Source: Cryptomeria japonica (taxonomy: Eukaryota > Streptophyta > Pinopsida > Cupressales > Cupressaceae). Taken from it: a stretch of DNA of 64,000 nt. The position numbers were made by a program, and so were the translations under genes. The notes below the pieces were generated by a model. It made no database searches, was not told the origin of the DNA, and saw only the letters and a list, made by a program, of their open reading frames with translations. The DNA lies in NCBI RefSeq assembly GCF_030272615.1, contig NC_081405.1:610511065-610575064 (forward strand), written 5' to 3'. This document shows, piece by piece, positions 44,913-58,140 of this stretch (within the stretch, counting starts at the first letter, position 1; each line of letters opens with the position of its first letter).

Positions 44913-46976
44913 GGTTATCCCATATTGTATTTGTGTGTTGAGGTAAAGCACATTATCTAATAAAAAGGATGTGTTTGTCATTAGCACCTAGTTCTTGCAC
45001 GATAGGAAGATGAACTAAGAAATAATTAATCAAAAGGCCCCATTATGTTATATAACAACTCATGAATGGAGACCAGACATACATGGTCACTTTTGTGGTG
45101 AATATTGATCATATTAGTAGATTTATAGATGCCAAATGATGGTCATTCTATTGAGTATAAAGTGATGGTTATGCTAGTTATAATTAGGTGGTGTTGGTTT
45201 GTTTAGGAGTTTGAATTATTGACTTGTTTTTCGACCCATTGAAGTTGTTGTAGTACTTTACGTGTAAATATAAGTCTAGTTAATCAATATATAAGGTCTT
45301 GTAAAATTTTTTTGACTATTTTGTCTCTTGGACCCTATATGTCCTAGATAACTCTCTATAATGTATGGAACAAAAAAAGACATATAACTAGTTTAGTACT
45401 TGACAATAATTTGATCTAGAGAATTCTATATGGTGAAATTTATAGACGTTGTCATGACCCCATGAAACTATATGCTTTGTTGCAAGGGTGTCCAAGTGGA
45501 ACAATAGACTAGATGTGATTGGATTGTCCCTATATTTTGAACAGCCTTGATCTTATGGTGGAAAATTAAGTGAAATGTAATCCCTTATACAAATAAATGA
45601 ATGAAAGGTTGGTTATGACTTACATAAGTTATATGAATTAAATTCATAGTAAACTTCTAGATTGACCCTATTCAATTTTCATAAGTACATAGGGTACTAA
45701 CCATTGAAACTAATACTAATAAGTCCTAGAGATTGCCACATGGTCATTTGAGGGAGAATTGAAAAATGGATGACCTTTATATTCTTGTATAAAATTTGAT
45801 ACTATTGACTTGCAAGCTAATGATATTAAATTTTGTAGCTAAATAATATGCACCTTGATTTGATTTTGGATCCTTAGTCCTTACATATAATTAAGTTATA
45901 TTTTACCTTAAAAAGAAGTCCAAGTATTTTAACATTGATTCATGAATGGATTTAATAAGCATCCCAATCCGTACAAAAATTGAAATCTAATTAGAGTTGT
46001 ATTGTCCTTTGGAGAGATTAAAAACTTTTTAAATTATTTTATTACTAGTATTTAAAAATGCTAGTTATGCATTGAAGATAATCCTTATCCTTAGTGTCCT
46101 AAGACTCTAATTTAATGTCATCATGTTCATGCATGTGTGTATTGTGTAATGTCACATAGTCAAAGAATTGACTTAGATCCTTCATTTCTTTTTTTCTAAT
46201 TTAGGACTTAGATAAGATATCAATCATTAATGTGAAAATTAAAAGTTTAGGGAACAAAGCATAAGTCATGTCTAGGTTTAAACATCATTTGCATGAGCTT
46301 ATTTCTTGAAATTTTTTTAGTTTAGGTGCTTAGTTCCTTCCTCGTCTATTTACAATAGTTCCGATGTTTTTTATTCTCTCCTTCCCGAGCACTCTTCGAA
46401 TAATAAAAGCACCTTCTATACAATTACTAACACATTGGAAGATATCTACACTACCTTCTTCCAATCCTGAAATTTTATAGAGGATTGAGATCTTTTAGCT
46501 ATAAACTTTAGTCAATGTCATGTGATGTTTTCATCTCTCCACAAACTAAACCTTAGGCTATGAAAACAAATTCGATACAACTATAATGCAAGGTCTCACT
46601 TGTGACAATATGTCCAATCATATAGCAAAGAGGCTCGTAATAGAAAATATACTTGCAATAAGAAATATGATAATCCTTTAATTAAACAATACATTGGAAA
46701 CTTTAGCTCAAGATATTATAAAAATAAAATAAGTATCAATCTACATCTATATACTCTAAACATGTAAACATAAGAATATAAATGAAAACAAGAAGCTAAT
46801 GTAAAATGGCATGGTGCAAAAATACTTAGCACATTTGCCCACGAAACCATGGATTTAATGTAAAGATTAATTGACACTAAAAAGCATATTGAAAATATAT
46901 ATATTTGAATGAGTAAAATACTGATCTAAATAAAGTTATTTTTTTATCTCATTTAAATGTTTAGGTTTACTTCTTC
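44913..46976. other. AT-rich spacer
   Basis: No gene, RNA or repeat can be supported between the TIR element and the right arm of the inverted duplication. Confidence 0.3.
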
Positions 46977-47330
46977 ACATACACGCCTGACAGGGCAGTT
47001 GCAGCGATATCTTACAAAATAGCTCGATTGTTCTATTCGATGTCCATACACTGTTACAAAGCTACCATTTTGGCATCGGCTGGGAGGATGGTGGCAAAGT
47101 TTGCGGGCTTTGGCTTTATACCTGCCAATCGCACTAGTTTTAAACGTTTCTAAATTCTTTTGACAAGTGCATTTTGTGCATATCCTGCAAAAAAGCATTC
47201 CACGAAACCACAGTTTTTTGAGGCATCGCTCAAACAGTTCACGTGTCTGGTCTATGCTTCCACATTTGGAATGCAAGAACTCAAGAATTTCCATTACAAT
47301 TCAATGAATGCCCATGTCCTGTTTTGAAGC
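46977..47330 (-). pseudogene. PPR protein gene fragment (inverted copy)
   Basis: On the minus strand: MEILEFLHSKCGSIDQTREL, FERCLKKLWFRGMLF, NLETFKTSAIG, then by frame change P-K-P-A-N-F-A-like text (near 47,110) and a decayed end. It aligns with the start of the plus-strand fragment at 41,090 but has its own frameshifts. It is therefore a second, independently decaying copy. Confidence 0.7.
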
Positions 47331-47572
47331 TCTCATTGTCGTTGCTTATGATACAACTATTGGTCAGAACAATGTTTTATGCGATCACATGCATCCACTT
47401 GACGTCGCGCCGGAACTCATTGAATTCAAAATAAACGGCAACTACCGTTTGAAGAGACGTTGCAGCTGGCAACCGAAACGGATGCTGACGATAGAAACGG
47501 GCCCACAGCTGCCACCTAAGCAGTCAAACCAGCTTAGTGTGTGCTGTTTAAGGCTGGCCACAAAATATGGTT
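46977..47572 (-). repeat. Inverted duplication, right arm
   Basis: Reverse complement of the 40,858-41,466 arm. The match ends sharply next to GTATGTGAAGAAGTAAACC. Between the arms lie 5.5 kb, including the TIR element. Confidence 0.8.
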
Positions 47573-50051
47573 TATAGAATTTCAAGTTCGTAAGAAACGG
47601 AATTGGCACTAAACTCAAAAAATAATTTGCTACATTTGTGGTAGTGTGGATCATTTGCCCATGTCGTTAACATACCAAAAGTTGTGGTAGCAATGATGCA
47701 GAGAGAAGACCAGGGAATGTATCTACACCCTTTTTCACAAATGGCAGTAAATTTGGCCTCTTCATGTATTGTGTAATCCTAAATTTAGATTTTGGGTATT
47801 TTATTCTCAATTCATTAATGATCTTGATGTTTATTTTTGGAGAGCCCAGCGATGGTTTTCATTCCTAGTCAGAGACCACTCTCTCCTGTGCCTTTTGTCC
47901 CCATATGTTCACGAATCCCTCTATGCAATATATTGTTTAATATATATATTCTCCATCCAGTTTTATTTTTATTGTATTTTTTTCCTTGATCCAAGGGATA
48001 TTTTTCACTTAAAATTTAAGTATCGTCAATGCTCCAAAAATTAGCTCAACCAATCAGTGGTTGACACGTGGCATGTTGAAATTAGAGAATTTCAAACTAT
48101 TTGACAAAATTTCAAACTTCTTTAACCATGCCAATGAACATACGGAAAAATGTATACAATTCTAACTTATTACTGTAGTCCACTCTCTTTACATGATTCA
48201 CAACACCGTATGGTCTCTGAAACACAAAGAAATCAAACTAAACAAATTGTTGCAGTAGAAACATAAATTTTAGTAATAAAAATAATATAATGGAGCTATG
48301 GTATTTCCATAAGGAGTTCACTTTACTGTCATTCTTACATTTCAATATTCCTGTGTGTTTTCTATTCAGTTCACATTGTTCCCTTTAGGCTGTCTTAAGA
48401 GGAAATAGGTATTCAATAATTTTTCCTCCACCAAACTATGACTTGCACATACAAAGGTGAGGAAAATTTTCTTCCATGATCATGGGAAGTTCGTTCACCT
48501 CCCAACAATAGGGGTGGAAACCAACCCATTCTCGAGCTTCGAGAGTAAATGGGCTGACCAGGTAATACAACATAAGGTGCAAGACAAGAAACCATGCATA
48601 TTTTCACAGATACAACACTTTTCAAACTAAGAAAGTTACATGCCAAGTTCATGCTCATAACAAACAAGGGGGAAGGAGGAACAAAACTTTGGGGGAGATG
48701 GGAAATTGTCACCTCTAACTGAATCATCATTGTCACACCTCCAAAACATCAAATATTACCACTCTACCAAATTATGCTCCAAACACACAACACCCAACCA
48801 ATCCATATAGGTACTCATACCCAGCACTACAATGCCTCCAATCCATACTCCTAACTAGTCACTTAGGTATCCATACCCAATTCTTAAAAAAAATGCCTCC
48901 ATGGCTATTTTAGTATTCATACCCATTACATAATTTTTCCCCATATTTCCTCAACTCCCTCTACCCCACACATGAGATGAATTTTCTCATTGAGAAACCC
49001 ATCTTCTTCTATCTACTATCCCAAACATAATATGACACAACATAAAATGCAACACAAAATGTAACACAAAATACAACACAAATAAAGCTCACCTTTAACA
49101 CATTTTTGTAACATTCACATAACCAAGATGACAAACAATATGTAGCCATAGGAAAGAGAATTGAGTAGCCTACTTGGAATGGTCTTCTTCTCTTGTTGAT
49201 GAGGTATGAAGCTCCACAAACCAGCTTCCTTCCAAATTTATATCCTTCTTTCTCCTCCCCAAATTCTCATTCTGAAATTTTTCTCAACAACGCAAACTAG
49301 AATAGCAATATTTTTTTTTCTCCTTTTCGTTTTCCCTCCCTTTCCTCTTTTCAAACTAGGTATATTCCTCCCTTGTCTCTTCATTATTTCTCACACATTT
49401 GCGAGCCACCTTCCTCTCTCACACACCAACTACATGATCCCCCCTCAAGAGTTCCCATGTGTCTCACTACTCCCTCACTTGATCAACTAAGCTTTGACCA
49501 CATGACAAATTTGTCACTTTTCAAAAAGAGGCTAGAAAGGGGGTTTGAACTCTCATAAAACTAGGTTTTACATTCCCAAAAGACTCCCAACCCTTATCTT
49601 TAGGACATGTGGCTTTAGTTTATGGATGAAATGATAAAAATACTCCATTAAATCCACTTTAATAGAAGAAAATCTAAAATTTAAAAATGACACTTAGATT
49701 GACATAAAACTTAACTTATCCCAGTTACATAAACACAAAATTGCACATAAAATCCATGTCATAACACAAGGACTCAACTCACTTTACATAACAACACTAC
49801 ATTGCGACAATTAACATTGATTAAAGGGTCTAATCCTTTTAAATTTGGCTAGATTAGTGAGTAGTTAAATACATTAGACCATTCCACTGACTCCCCATTC
49901 CATTGGTCATGGGTATACCTACACACTGGATACAAACATTAGCCCAGACATGATATCTCATATAATCAAATTGATTGTGTAACATAAATGAAAATCACAT
50001 AATTGCATACATCTAGTATTGTTATACACTGCCATTTATAATTGGACTTCA
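47573..50051. other. Spacer without recognised gene
   Basis: AT-rich with several short open frames and no domain-like content. No promoter or RNA gene was recognised. Confidence 0.3.
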
Positions 50052-50056
50052 TTAAG

Positions 50057-51429
50057 TGTTGGCAACAATGCAACAAACTGAGAGGAGGGGGGGGTGAATT
50101 AGTTTGCACAAAAACTTCTGCAACTTAAACCACAACTCAAATCTGATAACTAGCAGTGAAAGCATGAAACAACATTGCATCAATAACACACATAACACCA
50201 AGATTTTTGACGTGAAAACCTTAATTAAGGGAAAAACCATGGTGGGAACCTACCCACAATGAGATAATACCCTGTTAGGAGTAAGTGAAATAATACAATA
50301 GGGAATGCACATGCATTCAGGCACACTCCCTAGAGCTCACTGCTCATATTACAAAACCCAGAAAGGATACAACATTTAGGGAAGGTTCACTACCTTACAC
50401 GAAGTCTCACTAACTTACAAAATCATTTGGATTACATCTGAAGAATCATGAACTGATGAAATAATATCTTCTCATGCTTGAGTATAGTTCCAATTAAGCA
50501 CATTGACTAATTTGCTCTACAACACATTTCTTCACAACTTTGCACAACTTCGCACAATATCCTAGCTATAGAATGATTGATACAATATTTGCACATAGCC
50601 ATGCTATTCTCAATGACTATTACATACATTTATACAAGACGTCAACCATGAAATATAGGTCAGCTCACCACACGGTACATATTACAAAAATATAATCACA
50701 CACACTATAATAATGTATGCAGACCAAAACAATGTCGACTAAGACATAGTCTGGACCTAAACAACCACCGCAAATATGAAAGACCTCCAAGAATTATGCC
50801 TCGATCATCTGCAACATTCTACAACACTGTGAACGTCGCATAACACAAAGAACATCACCAGATTAAGAAAATCTCCAATAATGCGCACAACAATCAATGC
50901 AGACCACCAACATGCATAACAGACGATCTAGAAATATCCATCCACAACTTGAATCGCACCACAACAACCGCAACAACTCACATTACTAGAAACAACATCA
51001 TCCCTCTACCCGAGCTCAAGAACACCAATATAACTGATTGACAAACTAAAAGATTTTTTATGGATCTCCAAATCTTGAACCACTCAAATTGATGACACAC
51101 TTCAGCTTCCAAAATAAATCCCACACATCTGCAACTAAAGATATTACAATCTCGGAGCAAAATAAATGGATTCACCAAAATGACCAATACTGAACAACTG
51201 AATAACTATCCATAATACTGAATCTCATAACTCAATCAAATCATCATGCGAACCTCTAAAACTTCTGCTAAATCAACAAGAGATAAGTATCTCAAAACCC
51301 ATTAAACCACATCAACTCATCTGCAACATACAGGCTCAAGCAACTCAACCAATCTGACTGCAACACATAAACACACAATGACTTCACATGTGTTGACATC
51401 AATGACAACATATCAACCAATATCTAACA
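50057..51429 (-). mobile_element. Solo LTR, 1,373 bp, with target duplication TTAAG
   Basis: Termini TGTTGGCAAC and ATATCTAACA (TG...CA) are bordered on both sides by TTAAG (50,052-50,056 and 51,430-51,434). No coding sequence lies inside and no second LTR is in the window, so it is a recombination remnant. Minus orientation is inferred: reversed, it starts TGTTAGATATTGG...GTTGTCATTGATGTC and ends with CACCCCCCCCTCCTCTCAG near TGCCAACA, a layout seen in plant copia LTRs. Superfamily remains provisional. Confidence 0.8.
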
Positions 51430-51434
51430 TTAAG

Positions 51435-52399
51435 AATAAATGTTGGAACAAGACATAATTTCACAACCATTCACATGTGATTAAAATAATTTCTCATATA
51501 ACAACAACACACCATAATAATAACCAAATCATATGCACCATCATAAGTGTCTTATCATAATAAATAATTATTGTCATCCAAAAAATTAACTATGCTCAAT
51601 CATGAGTAAGCATAGCAAGAAGGTATAACTAGATACTATAACAAAGTCCAACCACACTAAATGATAGAATCATAATAGGGAGAGACCTAGTCTCATGTCA
51701 CATTGATCAAAACATCATTAAGAGTAGTCTCCTTCTAGGGGTGGGCATCACAGGATATCTGTTGGCGATACTCCTGTGAGAAGCTTTTTCTACAAGTATA
51801 TTATAATTTGTTGTTGATTTTTGTATAATATAGTGGGTGACTTTTGGAGTGTGGGATATTTGTCTCAAAAGGGTCCTCCCATGTTAACCATTGTATTGTA
51901 GTATACATTCTATTTTTGTTCAAGTTTCTATTAAGTTTTTATAATTGATGTAAAGATCTATAAAGTTTTGCATAACTTCCTATCAAAGTTAATGTAGGAA
52001 GTTGTTCTACTGCCTTAACTTCCTTTCACAAATGAAACATAAATATTAATAGAAGGACACTATCATCCAAAAATAAGATTAGAAAATACGACTATCATAG
52101 AATATCTATAAGAGATCCACCAAATAGGACATATCTTCTTTAGGTCCTAAAAGTGGGCCTAACCACCACTACTTCTTTGAGAATCAATGTGTTAAAAATA
52201 GCCTCTCCACCAAACATTGAGGGAAATCCTAAAAAAACCTTCTACAAACAACTTGAATTCCTAGATAAACAAAATATTAGAAGCATGAACTTTAATTTAA
52301 GTCACAAACAACCTTTTGTCTAGAGATGCTATTCTACCCCCTTTCATTCCATGAGAGGACTATTTATTAACATTTAGGAAATGAGAATCAATCGGCTTA
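51435..52399. other. Spacer without recognised gene
   Basis: No gene or element edge supported. Confidence 0.3.
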
Positions 52400-53545
52400 A
52401 CTGATTGTGACTCCGTCATATTATCACCCATCAGTTTTAGTTTATCTTGATCTTTCTTCCACCCCACTTTAGGGGCCTTCTTCGAACCTCCCTTTTTGAA
52501 ATTCTTATATTAAAGTCCTAGACTGAGAGGATTTTTGTTGATTTTTTCAAGAAAATGCACCCCATTAGTTATCCCATTAATCTATACAATGTATTCCAAG
52601 GCTTCGAAATCATTAAATAACCCTCCATCTTGCCTGTTCTTTAAAGTGCACTTTTTTTGTGTTTCCTTGTTGGAAGGATTCACTAAAACAAAACACCCCT
52701 TATCAGTATCCCCATCAGCCAAAGAGGTTTTCCCTTTATCAACTTTTGAATGTTGAAAAAGAGGCACATTGACTGAAAATCTCCATATGCATTACAAAAC
52801 TAACATCTAAATAGAAGAGCTTCATTATCGAATTGTTGAATCTAAATGGTAGAACCTAATTAAATCTCCATAGAATCTAGAAGAGGAACATTTAAATGTA
52901 TTTCAACACAAACATGATCATAAGTAATTACATTTTTATTTTATATTTGGTGAGGAGGTCCTATCAGATTGCTAAGAAATAGGGCTATCATATGCAAAAT
53001 ATTGCTCCTCCAAAACTCCAATGGAAGTCGAGGGAAATAGACCTAGAAAGGAACCCTTGAAGGGATTTCCTTTAGAAGATTAAACTTAATAAGCCAAAAT
53101 ATAATGAATAACCCAAATTGATTATAAAATAGGGTCCTCCTTCAAAGGCTTTGGTTTGATCTTCCTTTAATTAGCACTTATATGTCCCCATCTATATGCT
53201 ATGTTTTAAAGCCTAAGGTTCCAAGGCTAGGAGAGAGAACCAAAATACCCATAAATCTATAGATTAGAACATGATTTTTCAAATAGGAGATGTCTTATAC
53301 AATCATATATAGCTGGATAAACAAAATTGGTCTATCTTGGAAGCATTCCAAACACTCATTAACCTTCAAAAGACAAGGCCCTCTAGAACAAGAAGGAGAT
53401 CCACCATGTAAAACTTCATGCAAAAAATTGTCATTACCCCTAGCAGGAAAGGAAGAAGACATCTTTGTTCCTATTATCACTTCCCAAAAAGAAACCCTTA
53501 GACATCCACCCAAGCCTCATGTTGATGCCATCTGCACCACCTAAA
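52400..53545 (-). pseudogene. LINE ORF1 (DUF4283/zinc-knuckle) relic, minus strand
   Basis: Read on the minus strand it opens with GLGGCLRVSFWEVIIGTKMS, continues with EDQTKAFEGGPYFI (the DUF4283 GPWFF-like position), a decayed WVRLP-like part near 53,010, and VCVEIHLNVPLLDSMEI. It ends in a knuckle remnant, FRC.FCNAYGDFQSMC, at about 52,765-52,815 (C-x2-C-x4-D-x4-C). The C-terminal linker reads SKVDKGKTSLADGDTDKGCF. Several TAG/TAA codons and frame changes are visible. No ORF2 follows. It is the third such relic in the window and the only one on the minus strand. Confidence 0.5.
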
Positions 53546-54986
53546 AAGGAGAGAAAAAAAATGCCTAAACTACTCCAATGAACAAAACCCACACTAAAAT
53601 CTGGCTAAGAAAAAACCCAACTAGCCACTCACAATAACAAACTCCCCTTCTAGCTGTTGGCTAGATTTTCAAGCTGTAGGCAACTGTTGTTTTGGAGATT
53701 TGCCTGTCTTTGTTCTATTTTCTCTATGGCTTTCTTATCATTGTGTTTGAATATGCCTCTCTCTCTATCCTTTGCAAGAGGTTCCTAGGTGCTTTGTAGG
53801 ATGACTTTTTTCATATGTCCTTCGTCCGTCCGGCAAGCCTAGTCATGGACAATACCCAAATTGCTCATCCTTCTACCAACTACTACTAGTGTTGGCCTGT
53901 TTCAAGGCTTCAATCTCATTTTAAATACATTTGATTTGTTAAAATTAAAGGAATTTTGATACTAATTTCTCTCGAAAATAGGTAAAAAAAATTAAAGAAA
54001 TTCATGCACAATACTCAATTCTTTAAGGAAACCTATTTTATATTCACTAGAACTTGATCATTTTGTTATTTATTTTTCTACATTTCATCACACTAGCAAT
54101 TTAGGAATGATTTCAAGAAGATGTGATAATTTTAATTTAACCTTACAATTTATACTATTTGGTAACATGTTTAGCACCAAATTTTTAAAAAGAAAAATCT
54201 TTCAATTTGTGTGAGGGTATTCTATTTTTCATAACTAAAATTTGACTACTATTTATCCTTAAAACCATATGGTCTACAATTTATTTTTTGAACAATATGA
54301 TTTCAAACAAGGCTAGGTATGAAGTTGTGAAATAAATATTGAATTCATTTTATAGTGATACTAATAAATTTACTCTACATTAGAGTGTGGAGGGTAATAT
54401 GAAAATACATGTATATATTAGGACGATGATAGGATAGAATTCTATAAAGATTTATTTTTAGTTCTAAACAAGTCTGATTTATTTTAGTTTCTCTTCAAGA
54501 ATATCTTATATATGTGATGCATCATATTATTTTTACTTTACATTCGTTAAGTATACTTATTTCTATGATGATTTTACCTATGAAGATGATGTGAAAATGG
54601 TGAATGAAATTCTTAATTTTTTTTAAGTTGATCACGATCTTTCACAAAAGAAATTTGATCATAAGAGGAATATGTTGATATAAAATTTTGAGAAAAAAAA
54701 TCTTATTGAGGGTGCATACATACAAATACTCAGAGCCTTTTCAAATAAAAAAAGTATTTATATATTTTCAATTAGTATATATAATGATTTCTTTGGGCTT
54801 ACATTGGTTAAATAGTTATATTAAACAAGTATTCTTCTTCTGATCATAACCAACATTGAACATGTATAGAAATGATAATTTTAGTTACATAGTTATAATA
54901 ATTACTTTTCTTTTGTTTGATCCATACACAGATCCATATGATTTCCTTGAGCATGAATGAACTGTTTTTTTCAATAAAATATAATA
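53546..54986. other. AT-rich spacer
   Basis: No supported gene or RNA; left flank of the DNA transposon-like element. Confidence 0.3.
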
Positions 54987-54990
54987 TTAT
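54987..54990. repeat. Target-site duplication TTAT, left
   Basis: TTAT precedes GGGTATGTGCAAG; the same 4 bp follow the right end at 58,403-58,406. Short and AT-only, so chance is possible. Confidence 0.5.
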
Positions 54991-55054
54991 GGGTATGTGC
55001 AAGCTAATGAGTCACAAATTCGTGGAAGTTTGCGCGTTGGAAAATGTGCTCCTC

Positions 55055-55225
55055 AAAATGGGCCCCCGTTTTCAAAAAATGGGGGCTCGTTAATGGTTCG
55101 GCCTCCCGAGCTGAAAGGTGATGGGGGGCCGAAGCTAAATAAAATGGGCCCTCATTTCTACAAAAAATGGGGGCCCATTTTTAAATAACGGGGGCCCGTT
55201 TTTAAAAAATGGGCCCCCATTTTTA
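55055..55225. repeat. GGGCCC-centred palindrome cluster, left
   Basis: Five near-perfect palindromes of the type AAAATGGGGGCCCATTTT at 55,055-55,072, 55,141-55,157, 55,162-55,182, 55,187-55,203 and 55,205-55,225. The last three are almost contiguous. They start about 35 bp past the truncated 3' end of the transposase-like frame. Confidence 0.85.
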
Positions 55226-55259
55226 AATTGTATTTTTACCATTTTTTTGGGCAAATTTT

Positions 55260-57275
55260 TCATAAATGTTGGACATTGGTTTTCTTGTGAACTTTGCATA
55301 GCCAATAAAACATTCTTGCATTTTTGAATTGTCCAGTGCAGTTATCTGACCATATCATATATTGTTTCATGTCAATTTCTCTTTCCTTAAGATTATCATA
55401 AAATACCTCGAAGCAATGTTGAACAAACTCTGAAGAGTGTAATCGATTATCACTAACATAGAAATGATACTCCATCAAAAAAAATTTGTTATCTTCTGTA
55501 CTATCATGGTCATGTCTATATATAATGTGCACAAATATGGCCACTTGCACTAAGTTGTAGTATTGTGATTGAGTTTCCTCTTGTGGTTTTAGAATATAAT
55601 TTTTTGCAAAATCCACAACTGATACTATTGTTCCAGCTAGAAATGTGTTCTTGCATATGCGAAAATGTCCATCAAGCCATCGGGCATGTTGGGAATGTTT
55701 CACATATTTTGGAACAATATGAGTTTTAAACCCACTAATAAATGCATTCACACTATTCTGTTCTGTAATCAATTCTAAACGTTTCCCCATCTTTCCATCC
55801 TTTAGAGGGCATTCTATATTTTTAAATCTCCTAACATCAACCATTTTTTGTCCAAACCTAGATGAAACATGTTCATGCAAACATTCACCTATCAAAGAAT
55901 AGTTCCCACATAAATTGCAAAGGCCATAAATGCATGAGCTAGAAAGAAATAAATGTTCATTAGGTGGTTTACAAAATAAACTTCCAATAAAATCTTTTAT
56001 AGTTTTAGGTGGAACATGAGTTCACCACAATCCTGCACAAGATCATTACCATGCAACATACAACGTATATATTGAAAAACATCATAATAGTAACGAAACT
56101 GAACATGAGTTTTACAACAACAAGATATTCTTTGTTTATTGATTTTAACATACCAGGGTTTGCATTTTTCAAATGATCTTTGACTAATTCATAAATTCAT
56201 TAACACAGATTCATCACTAAATTTTTTAAAGAATTCAGTTTGAGTCATGTCAAGAAGATGTTTTGGATGAGGATCACGAATTTTTTATCCCACCCTTAAC
56301 TTTAACACATCTCTAGCATTTGATGAAACTCTAGTGTTATCATGCCAAAATTTTGCAATTAATTGTTTAGTTTCATCATTTAATTTCATGTCCGACCTTT
56401 GAAGTCTACCACTAAAACTCCAACAATGGTTTAGTGGATCAATCTCAATTGTGTCTCTTCTTTTGGCCGCTCTTGACAAGGTTCTACGATGTAAGTTCAA
56501 ATAGCCCCTTATATCACTTAACATTCTTTTACTAACAATCATTTTGTCAACTATAGCAGTCGTTATAACTCTACATGTTGCATTCTTATCTTTAGATCAA
56601 CTTGTTTTTCCTATAGAATCGACGACACTGGCAATAGTAGATACAAGTTGCTTATATGATTCATCTTTTCTTTTTGGTTTTGCATAAATACCTATTTTTT
56701 TCATGATTTTACGCATTTTTAACAATTTTATTAATTGTAGCATTAACTGACATTGGAATCCTAACTTTTTATTATAGAAAAATTGTTTATATAATCTGTT
56801 CGCATGTGTTCTGATTTGTCTCCAAGAAACTAACCCATTAAGATTATCTAGCACATTGCTATCAATAGTAAACAAATTACATTCATTTTCTTTCAGAGAG
56901 GGTGGTGTAATATTTTCAATTTTTATTTCTTTTCGTATTGGTGTATGAAATTTATATCTAGCTTCATTTAAATCAGCAATTTGATTGGCATCATAGTCAT
57001 CGGGATTTAAAAACATACCAGGATTCGCATCCACATGAACATTTGCATCAACAGTCATACCCGTGTGTGGTTCTACATTTCTTGCATCCATCATGATGTC
57101 TTCAATGGTCTCATCTACAACGGGCACTGAACTAGATGCTTCAGAAGTGTTATTCAATTGTCCTTGTTGTGATCTTCGATCTCTTTGGTGTTTTGCCTCC
57201 TTCTCTCTTTGTGCTTGAATTTTGTCCACTATCATTGTTCTTTTTTCTTTTCTTTTGATGTTGCTTAGAACCCAT
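55260..57275 (-). pseudogene. Transposase-like gene, broken
   Basis: The start MGSKQHQKKRK at 57,275 leads into a basic, Gln-rich segment (QREKEAKHQRDRRSQQGQ), an acidic linker, and a helical region ending RRTLSRAAKRRDTIEIDP. A Cys/His-rich part follows (KPWYVKINK, SCCCKTHVQFRYYYDVF, HGND, GLCNLCGNYS, ECLHEHVSS), probably zinc-binding. The last third has ADFAKNY-like text, HDHDST, HFYVSDNRLHSSEFVQHCFE and MIWSDNCTGQFKNARMFYWL. The spaced Asp residues suggest an RNase H-fold transposase core, which is inference. Lesions: frameshift near 57,240; TGA 56,597; TAA 56,285; TGA 56,189; frameshift near 56,025. The protein stops at 55,260, just after the SDNC block, so any later catalytic acidic residue is missing. 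I do not recognise a named family. Confidence 0.55.
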
Positions 57276-57452
57276 TTTTACAAACTCGTCTTCAAAAAAT
57301 AATATCTTTTTACTGAGTTTTTCAAAAAATCGTGTAAAAAATATTAAAAAGTACTGCCAAATGATGTAAAAAATCTTTATCAGTATGGATTTCAATGATA
57401 GTGTGGTAAGTCGATGCAATCTATCTTTTTCTTTATAGTAACGGTTATTTAG

Positions 57453-57525
57453 AAATGGGAGCCCGTTATTAAATCCAACGGGCAAAAAATGGAATGGGCC
57501 ACCATTTATAAAATGGAGGCCCATT
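57453..57525. repeat. GGGCCC-centred palindrome cluster, right
   Basis: Looser copies of the left-side motif: AAATGGGAGCCCGTTATT (57,453), AATGGGCCACCATT (57,493) and AAATGGAGGCCCATT (57,511). They lie upstream of the transposase-like start, about 180-250 bp from it. Confidence 0.7.
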
Positions 57526-57954
57526 ATGTAAAATTTGAATCCACAACCCACCACTTGCCTCGAGATTAGGCCCGGGATAGGCCTGGGACGGCCACACCTG
57601 AAACATGAACCTACAAATTCAAAGCTCCATGAATGAAAGCACAAATATGAACTTGTGAAATAGTTTACGTGCCTCTAATCAGAGAATTTTTATACAAAAT
57701 TAAAACCCATTTCAGATTATAATGTCTAGATTCTAAATATGTAAATTAATTTAAAAATTTATTATTTTAACTATTTTTCATTTAATTTATATTAAATTAG
57801 GTCCATAAATTTGAAATATTAACTAATTTTCTTAATTTAATAACTTTTTTATTTTAATGAATTTTGATAAAAAAATTATATGTCATCAATCTACACAAAA
57901 TTATTTTCTATTTAAAAAAAAAATTCAAAAAATGCTAAGTTTACGTCAAATTAT

Positions 57955-58140
57955 GTGGGTCGTACACATCAAATTTTTAAAAAGATAATTAGGGCCATTA
58001 AAAAATTAATTAAAAAAAAAATATTTAAAAAAAAAATACAGAAAAATATGCTTATCAATCTTCAGTGTGTTACAAACCATTTCCCAAAATGGTTTGAAAA
58101 AATAATTTTAATTGTGTCAAAAAGTGTGGGTCGTACACAT
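57955..58140. repeat. Direct repeat GTGGGTCGTACACAT
   Basis: Exact 15-bp copies at 57,955-57,969 and 58,126-58,140 in the right non-coding part of the DNA element. Possibly subterminal transposase sites; not proven. Confidence 0.6.
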
